Positions 59,053 to 64,000 of a stretch of 64,000 nt of DNA are shown here, piece by piece. The notes beneath the pieces were generated by a model that saw only the letters and a list, made by a program, of their open reading frames with translations, did not search any database and was not told where the DNA came from. Source of the DNA: Paenibacillus graminis (GTDB lineage: Bacteria > Bacillota > Bacilli > Paenibacillales > Paenibacillaceae); NCBI RefSeq assembly GCF_000758705.1, contig NZ_CP009287.1, forward strand, positions 1,426,001 to 1,490,000. The letters are read 5' to 3'. A program made the position numbers and the translations under genes. The first letter of the stretch is position 1; each line of letters begins with the position of its first letter.

Positions 59053-61032
59053 ATGGTTCAGCAGCAGGGGACGGGACGGATCAATGTGGGGATTTTTGCC
59101 CATGTTGATGCGGGGAAGACCACAACTACAGAGCATATTCTCTATGAAAGCGGCCGCATTAAGGCGGTGGGCAGTGTGGACAGCGGAACGGCGTTGACCG
59201 ACTCCATGGAGGTGGAACGCCAGCGGGGGATTTCCGTGCGTGCGGCCTTGGCATCGTTCGAGTGGCGGGGCGTGCAGGTGAATCTGGTCGATACACCGGG
59301 GCATGTCGATTTCCTGTCCGAGGTGGAACGGAGCTTGCGGGTGATGGACTGTGCGGTGCTTATTTTATCGGCGGTTGAAGGCGTGCAGGCCCAGAGCGAG
59401 ATGATCTGGAACGCGCTGCGCAAGCTGGGGATTCCAACACTGATTTTTCTGAATAAAATGGACCGGGCCGGCGCAGACCCAGCAGCTGTGCTGGCTCAGG
59501 CGCGAACGTATCTGTCCGGTGATATCCTGCCGGTCCAGCAGGCGCTTGGACAAGAGCAGAACTATACCGGTGCCTTGGACCTATGGGCAGAAGCTGCGGA
59601 CCCTGCGGCGCGGACAGAGCTACTGGAAGCGCTGGCGGAACGGGACGAGGCGCTTTTGGAAACATATATGTCGGGGACTCCGCTTGATCTGACAGCCTGG
59701 AAGGAACAATTGAAGGCGGGAGCAGGCGCCGGAAAATGGTTCCCGCTCGTCTACGGCGTGGCAGCTAAAGGTCTTGGCATTACGCAGCTGCTGGACGCGA
59801 TGACCGATTATTTCCCCCGTGCCGGCGGGAATCCGGAATTGCCTGTATCCGGCATCGTATACAGCATTCAGCGTGACAAAAGCATGGGCCGCATGGCCTT
59901 CGTCCGCCTCTATCAAGGAACGGTCCGCAACCGGGATACGGTGCTGAATTATACGCAGGATGTTCAAGGCAAGGTCACGCAGATCCGCAAGGTAGAAGGC
60001 GGGCGCACGGAGGATGTCGGCGCGCTGGAGGCCGGAGATATCGCCGTAGTCTACGGATTGTCCGGGGTAAGAATCGGTGACGTGCTGGGCGTTCCGGACG
60101 CGATTCCGCAGGAAGCGAAGCTGGCTGTGCCGCTGCTCACCGTGCGGGTGCATTGGGAGGCGGCTGTGGATGAGCATAAGGTCATCGGAGCTTTCCAGGA
60201 GCTGGCTGATGAAGACCCGCTGCTCGATACCCAGTGGCTTCAGGATGAGCGGGAGCTGCACATCAAGGTCATGGGTCCGATTCAGCTGGAAATTCTGGAC
60301 AGTGTGCTGGAGAGCCGATACGGCCTGAAGGTTACCTTCGGCCAGCCCTCGGTGATCTATCGGGAGACGCCAAGCCGCGCGGGTGAAGGCTATGTCGCCT
60401 ACCTGATGCCCAAGCCGTGCTGGGCTATTCTGCGGTTCCGGATTGAGCCGGGGCCGCCGGGCAGCGGGCTTCGCTATGAATCGCTGGTCCGCAGTTCCGA
60501 TCTGCTCCCGCAATACCAGAACGAAACCGCCCGCCGCGTGCCGGAGGCGTTAATGCAGGGTCTGTACGGCTGGGAGGTAACAGACCTTAAGGTGACGCTG
60601 ACCGAGGGGCAGCATCATGTGTGGCATACGCATCCGCTGGATTTTGCGGTGGCTACGCCGATGGCGATCATGGATGGACTGAACCGGATCGGCACCAAGC
60701 TGCTGGAGCCGATTCTCCAGGTCCGCATCGTCGTGCCCGAAGAGAACGGCGGCCGCGTCATGAACGATCTCGTGCAGATGCGCGGCACCTTCGAGCCGCC
60801 CGTCCTGCAAGGCGAGCGGATGATCATCGAAGGCCGGCTGCCGCTGGCAACCTCACTCGATTATCCCGTGAGCTTAAGCTCCTACACGAATGGGCGCAGC
60901 ACGTTCACTTCCTTTTTTGCCGGCTACGAAGAATGCCCGCCGGATGTCCGGGCCGAGCGCACCCGTCGGGGCGTGAACCCCCTGGATCAGGCGAGGTATA
61001 TTCTGAGCGTGCGGAAGGCGCTGCAGGGGTAG
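59053..61032 (+). CDS. Tet(M)/EF-G-like translational GTPase
   Basis: The 659-residue protein has all G motifs: AHVDAGKTTTTEHILYESG (G1), RGISV (G2), DTPGHVDF (G3), NKMDRAG (G4) and GVAAKGLG (G5). Domains II to V follow, with RRGVNPLDQARYILSVRKAL at the end. GSVDSGTALTDSMEVERQRGISV resembles the ribosomal-protection proteins Tet(M)/Tet(O)/TetB(P) more than EF-G, and its length (about 640-660) fits that group. It may release tetracycline or another ligand from ribosomes; resistance cannot be claimed from sequence alone. CAGGAGAACAT precedes the ATG. Confidence 0.85.
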   Translation: MVQQQGTGRINVGIFAHVDAGKTTTTEHILYESGRIKAVGSVDSGTALTDSMEVERQRGISVRAALASFEWRGVQVNLVDTPGHVDFLSEVERSLRVMDCAVLILSAVEGVQAQSEMIWNALRKLGIPTLIFLNKMDRAGADPAAVLAQARTYLSGDILPVQQALGQEQNYTGALDLWAEAADPAARTELLEALAERDEALLETYMSGTPLDLTAWKEQLKAGAGAGKWFPLVYGVAAKGLGITQLLDAMTDYFPRAGGNPELPVSGIVYSIQRDKSMGRMAFVRLYQGTVRNRDTVLNYTQDVQGKVTQIRKVEGGRTEDVGALEAGDIAVVYGLSGVRIGDVLGVPDAIPQEAKLAVPLLTVRVHWEAAVDEHKVIGAFQELADEDPLLDTQWLQDERELHIKVMGPIQLEILDSVLESRYGLKVTFGQPSVIYRETPSRAGEGYVAYLMPKPCWAILRFRIEPGPPGSGLRYESLVRSSDLLPQYQNETARRVPEALMQGLYGWEVTDLKVTLTEGQHHVWHTHPLDFAVATPMAIMDGLNRIGTKLLEPILQVRIVVPEENGGRVMNDLVQMRGTFEPPVLQGERMIIEGRLPLATSLDYPVSLSSYTNGRSTFTSFFAGYEECPPDVRAERTRRGVNPLDQARYILSVRKALQG

Positions 61033-61080
61033 GGGTGAAGGGGGAACGGGCTTAGCTGGGACAGATATTGTTTGTATGTA

Positions 61081-61173
61081 GCACACATGAAATTCCCGGA
61101 TCCTTCGCACCTAAATTATTACATTATGAAAGCTGAAAAAGGGGTTTATACTGTTTTTAAGTGCGAAATCGCG
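61081..61173 (+). promoter_or_regulatory. Leader of a type I-C CRISPR array
   Basis: GCACACATGAAATTCCCGG, TTCGCACC (61104-61111) and TTTTTAAGTGCGAA (61154-61167) resemble the leaders I know for type I-C arrays of Bacilli. TTCGCAC and GTGCGAA are inverse repeats. The first repeat follows at once, so the orientation is left to right. Confidence 0.65.
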
Positions 61174-61340
61174 GTCGCTCCTTATGTAGGAGCGTGGATT
61201 GAAATTTCGCCATTGCCGGTAATTACTGCAGGCGGCTGGGGGCGTCGCTCCTTATGAGGAGCGTGGATTGAAATGACTTTGAAGATCTGGAGAAAGGAGA
61301 ATCCCAATGTCGCTCCTTATGTAGGAGCGTGGATTGAAAA
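61174..61340 (+). CRISPR. Short type I-C CRISPR array, three repeats, no adjacent cas genes
   Basis: Repeats at 61174-61205 (32 bp), 61244-61274 (31 bp, one base lost in the loop) and 61309-61340 (32 bp, last T changed to A) begin with GTCGCTCC and end with GTGGATTGAAA. GCTCCTTATGTAGGAGC forms the typical stem. This is the type I-C repeat. Spacers are 38 and 34 bp; a third of 36 bp (61341-61376) is followed only by GTCGCTCCT (61377-61385), a partial or chance repeat. The array lies between the Tet(M)-like gene and an AraC gene; cas1, cas2 and others are absent nearby. Confidence 0.92.
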
Positions 61341-61582
61341 TGGACAAAGGCCTGGATTGCATCACCTACCGGGATGGTCGCTCCTCCTCCAGCTGAATTG
61401 TTGGTAAAAAATGCTCGGAACATAGAGCCTACTGGCAAACTGATGATTCCGGGTGGCCATACTTGAGCCCACGCTAAACCTAAAGATAAATCATTAATAA
61501 ACGACATGAAAATAAGCAGCAGGCTTTGATTGTTGACCACCAATCTCTGTGAACTGACACGGAAGCGGAAAGTCTAGATTTT

Positions 61583-62443
61583 CTACTTAATCGGAAAGTA
61601 AATATCAATTTCAGAGCTTTCTACGTCTTCTCCTGCAAATCGTTCAGTATAACATTCAAAGTCATCACGGTTATCAAGTTCATAGCCGCTTTTCGGAAAC
61701 CAAACGCCCCAAATATAATGATAGGTCTGCATTAAGTCTTTTACTGTTCCTTTATGAATAAACTTTACATATTTTCCGCCGCATAGTTTTTTTCTTTCCA
61801 TACATCTAAGAGTAGGCTGCCCTTTAGGAAATTCAATTCCTACAAACGCTGTGGTTTCGCTTCGAGGATTGAATACATCTGAAGAACAAGTTTCACCGGC
61901 TTCAAAAATACCGTATCTTGTACCCACAAATGTATCAGGAATCTGCTGGTTAAAGAGCTGCCACATAGCAATGCTTTCATTTCCGCTAATGGTTGTGATG
62001 AAGCGAATACCCATAGTGTAGGTTTCTGGAACTGTAACAATTTGCGGGCTTAAATCAGCATATGGATGTACCCTATTATCGGAAATTAGCGCTGGCGGCC
62101 TGTTTCCTATCAAGACGTCTATCCCATTGTTTCGATACTCTGTTGGGGTTATGCCATACCGGTCTTTAAAAGCTCTTGTAAAGCTTTCTGCTGTTTCAAA
62201 ATAAAGGGAAATTCCGATATCTAATATCTTTCTTTCACTATGTACCAAATCCCATGCAGCTTGTGTTAAACGCCGGGTTCTTATGTAACTCCCTATCGTT
62301 TCCCCCATGATGCCCTGAAAATACCGATGGAAATGATAATAAGAGTAGGAAACCGCTTTAGCCACATCACACGCGGCGATAGGCTCGTACAGACTATTTT
62401 CAATAAATACAATCGCTTTTCCTATTGCTCTGTTGTTGACCAA
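61583..62443 (-). CDS. AraC-family regulator with a GyrI-like ligand domain
   Basis: The 286-residue protein starts with an AraC/XylS double helix-turn-helix (AIVFIENSLYEPIAACDVAKAVSYSYYHFHRYFQGIMGETIGSYIRTRR, LYFETAESFTRAFKDRYGITPTEYR). The C-terminal GyrI-like/effector domain (about 125-286) has QIVTVPETYTMGIRF, FVGIEFPKG, GKYVKFIHKGTVKDLMQTYHYIWGVWFPKSGYEL. Rob, SoxS-like and BmrR-type drug sensors share such domains. It starts at TTG 62443 after GAGGAGG. It lies 25 bases from the stop of the next reverse-strand gene, so the two form an operon. Both are visibly more AT-rich than their neighbours. Confidence 0.9.
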   Translation of the reverse strand: MVNNRAIGKAIVFIENSLYEPIAACDVAKAVSYSYYHFHRYFQGIMGETIGSYIRTRRLTQAAWDLVHSERKILDIGISLYFETAESFTRAFKDRYGITPTEYRNNGIDVLIGNRPPALISDNRVHPYADLSPQIVTVPETYTMGIRFITTISGNESIAMWQLFNQQIPDTFVGTRYGIFEAGETCSSDVFNPRSETTAFVGIEFPKGQPTLRCMERKKLCGGKYVKFIHKGTVKDLMQTYHYIWGVWFPKSGYELDNRDDFECYTERFAGEDVESSEIDIYFPIK

Positions 62444-62468
62444 TGAGGTTTCCTCCTCTCTATAATTA

Positions 62469-63575
62469 TCATCTTATTTTATAAAAGTCAGGTCTGGCTT
62501 TTTCTTGCGGCAACAACACTTCAACTTCTTGCATTTCTAACGCTCCCACAGAAAAGGTTTGCCATTCATTAACTTGTGGAGATCCAAATGTCATTTCTAT
62601 AGTTTTATCATTTACATCAAATATCATAGAGCGTAATGTGCCAAAAAATTCTTTGTAATAGTGGCAGCAGAGACCGTCTGGATATGAAGTGGACAAAAGA
62701 GTTTTCATATCTTTTTTTGAGATCTGTTTCTTTCCTGTAAACATCTCAACAATTTTATTGTTTCGTACTACCGAATTTTCAATTGTCATTTTTTGATAGG
62801 GCTTAATATCTTCTAATAACGCATGATTTGTAACACTTAGAAATGCTTCCTCGCTATATTCATCTAATAACTTATAGGATTTGTGTCCGTCCATGCATTG
62901 AAGCAACGCTATTTTGTTACTGCTGTCAGTTAACATCAAGTTAATGTTATATCCGATAGGTGCGCTCATTGTCCATTCCATTGCTTCTTGAACGGTTTTG
63001 CAGTTTTCCAGTATACTCCGAACCACAACCCAGAAGCTAAAACCTGTTGCTCCAGCTTTCTGCCCTCCTTCAAAATTGCCTACAGGTAAACCGTTGCTTG
63101 CTTTACAAACGGCAAGGCCGTGTTCATTCATACCGTCGCATCTGCCGAAAAGATTCAATGTAGAACCAATATAGCGGTATTTACCTTTGATATTTGTAAA
63201 GGCGAAGCACATTTCTTCCATTTCATTGTTAAAATCATAATTTCTGGCCATTAATGTATGACCGCTTTTTGACTTGCTTGGTAATACTGCCATTAGGCTG
63301 CATCCACGTTCTAAATAGGTCATGGCATAAAAAAGTGCCTGCTCTGATGATACCCCAATCGTATCTGAAAAGCCCTTTATTTCTTCATTGATACCTTGGC
63401 AATACATATCCAGCAAATCCTTAATTTTTGTAAACTTGTCATGTGGATAAGCATTAGGCGGCAAAAGAACCTGTTTTAGCAAACTTGGAGTTGAGAGAGC
63501 CCATTGTCCTATTTGTGTTCCAACTTCATAGCTTGTACCAATAAAATTTTTAAAATAAACTTTTGTTTTGTCCAT
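62469..63575 (-). CDS. Linear-amide C-N hydrolase (C45/choloylglycine-hydrolase-like)
   Basis: The 368-residue protein belongs to the Ntn-hydrolase group related to acyl-CoA:6-aminopenicillanate acyltransferase (C45). RGCSLMAVLPSKSKSGHTLMARNYDF holds the likely catalytic Cys and the usual ARNYDF motif. MNEHGLAVCKASNGLP and INLMLTDSSNKIALLQ follow. Members cut amide bonds or transfer acyl groups. Unlike secreted relatives, no signal peptide is seen. I prefer the ATG at 63575 (AAAGGAACGG before it); the ATG at 63596 has no site. It precedes the AraC gene in the same operon. Substrate is unknown. Confidence 0.8.
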   Translation of the reverse strand: MDKTKVYFKNFIGTSYEVGTQIGQWALSTPSLLKQVLLPPNAYPHDKFTKIKDLLDMYCQGINEEIKGFSDTIGVSSEQALFYAMTYLERGCSLMAVLPSKSKSGHTLMARNYDFNNEMEEMCFAFTNIKGKYRYIGSTLNLFGRCDGMNEHGLAVCKASNGLPVGNFEGGQKAGATGFSFWVVVRSILENCKTVQEAMEWTMSAPIGYNINLMLTDSSNKIALLQCMDGHKSYKLLDEYSEEAFLSVTNHALLEDIKPYQKMTIENSVVRNNKIVEMFTGKKQISKKDMKTLLSTSYPDGLCCHYYKEFFGTLRSMIFDVNDKTIEMTFGSPQVNEWQTFSVGALEMQEVEVLLPQEKARPDFYKIR

Positions 63576-63681
63576 ATACAGCACCGTTCCTTTCATAAAT
63601 ATTATGAACCCACTCGAGAACCTGAACTTGATATTTTTTGCTATTTCTATAGGTCTTCACAAGTAGCGTCAAGATGAAACT

Positions 63682-63716
63682 AACAGTCCACACCATCTAA
63701 AGATATGTGGGCTGTT
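63682..63716. other. Hairpin of 11 bp
   Basis: AACAGTCCACA and TGTGGGCTGTT pair with one G-T pair around a 13-base loop. No T tail follows. It lies in the 312-base gap before the Cas7 fragment. Confidence 0.4.
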
Positions 63717-63802
63717 GAAGGTTTGACTGATGTTGGTCAGAAACTGTAAAAAAGTGCTCGATTGTTCTCCAGACAATGCCGGATTTTTCCTGATTGTGCT
63801 GT

Positions 63803-63828
63803 TATAATGAAGGAAACGTATGTTCCTT
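63803..63828 (+). promoter_or_regulatory. Possible LexA-controlled promoter
   Basis: TATAAT (63803-63808) is followed by GAAACGTATGTTCC (about 63813-63826), which fits the Gram-positive LexA box CGAACRNRYGTTYC at 12 of 14 positions. No intact SOS gene follows in the window; the next coding sequence is the Cas7 fragment. A good -35 box is not obvious. Confidence 0.35.
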
Positions 63829-63909
63829 AGGTGTGGTATGGTTCATCTTTTTGTTTGAGGGGGAAAACCAATAATAGGGGAAATCTGATTCATATCTAAG
63901 AGAGCTTGA

Positions 63910-64000
63910 AGTATTAATACACAAATGGCTAAAAAGACAAGGTTCTCAAAACAAGATGCGGAGAAGATCAAGCGGGTTCTCGTTACCCTATTTGAGAACG
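63910..64000 (+). pseudogene. Fragment of cas7 (csd2, type I-C), 5' truncated, runs off the window
   Basis: From 63910 the frame gives SINTQMAKKTRFS and DAEKIKRVLVTLFEN before the window ends. In Cas7/Csd2 proteins a segment of this order (GSIN.Q.AEKTGFSEEDAEKIKEAL.TLFEND) lies in the C-terminal part, just before the SSARPEG stretch. A TGA lies at 63907, directly upstream in frame, and nothing Cas-like precedes it, so the gene lacks its first two thirds. Identification rests on one motif seen by eye. The adjacent type I-C array supports it. An ATG at 63925 could start a short product, but without a good site. Confidence 0.55.

Noticed and set aside
61223..61543. Reverse-strand 106-residue frame across the CRISPR array
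   Set aside because: Its C-terminal half is the translation of CRISPR repeats. The other half is kept only as a note on the array's end.

Overview
The window reads as chromosomal DNA of a Paenibacillus-like endospore-forming Firmicute. The grounds are strong GGAGG ribosome-binding sites, frequent TTG/GTG starts, two large S-layer-homology (SLH) proteins, a Spo0E-like phosphatase, the ydcC-alr-ndoAI-ndoA gene order shared with Bacillus subtilis, copper-amine-oxidase-type stalk domains, and many short intergenic repeats. No rRNA or tRNA gene was found.

Layout. 0-5.4 kb: the end of a GH3 glycosidase, a GPH-family sugar symporter, a decayed AraC/siderophore-binding regulator beside a transposase scrap, then a two-gene SPFH/NAD-kinase-like operon under a promoter with three identical 13-bp palindromes. 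5.4-12.6 kb: a Gln-rich coiled-coil protein, an L,D-transpeptidase, a P-loop kinase, an antibiotic-resistance-type ABC-F ATPase behind a long leader with an attenuator, and two small exported or anchored proteins. 12.8-18.4 kb: one giant SLH surface protein with six near-identical 246-bp repeats. 19.3-30.9 kb: lipoproteins, an OmpR-type/helical regulator, MFS exporters, a phosphatase, a radical-SAM pseudogene, a LysR/O-methyltransferase divergent pair, an ECF sigma with a DUF3600 partner, and a TetR/MFS pair with three operators. 30.9-34.6 kb: divergent membrane and soluble chemoreceptors. 34.7-38.1 kb: ydcC, alr and the EndoAI/EndoA toxin-antitoxin. 38.4-44.5 kb: a complete fructosamine (frl) uptake and catabolism cluster whose two transcription units share GTTACGTAAC-type operators, read by the FrlR-like regulator. 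45.4-50 kb: a TetR/Bmr-like efflux pair with matching operators, then tex. 50.9-56.6 kb: a GNAT, a glycerate permease/kinase/CdaR module, and a lipoprotein. 56.9-61 kb: an SLH protein, an SDR, and a Tet(M)-like GTPase. 61-64 kb: a short type I-C CRISPR leader and array without cas genes, two AT-rich reverse-strand genes, and at the right edge a fragment that reads as the C-terminal part of Cas7 (Csd2).

The most notable observations are: (i) the scattered type I-C CRISPR remains at the right end; (ii) two genes that seem to start at ATT codons behind perfect Shine-Dalgarno sequences; (iii) a family of about 220-bp elements bounded by terminal inverted repeats (MITE-like), present three times and twice joined to other repeats; (iv) the SPFH/NAD-kinase-like operon with its palindromic promoter; (v) several regulons that can be read directly because identical operators sit at both the regulator and its target.
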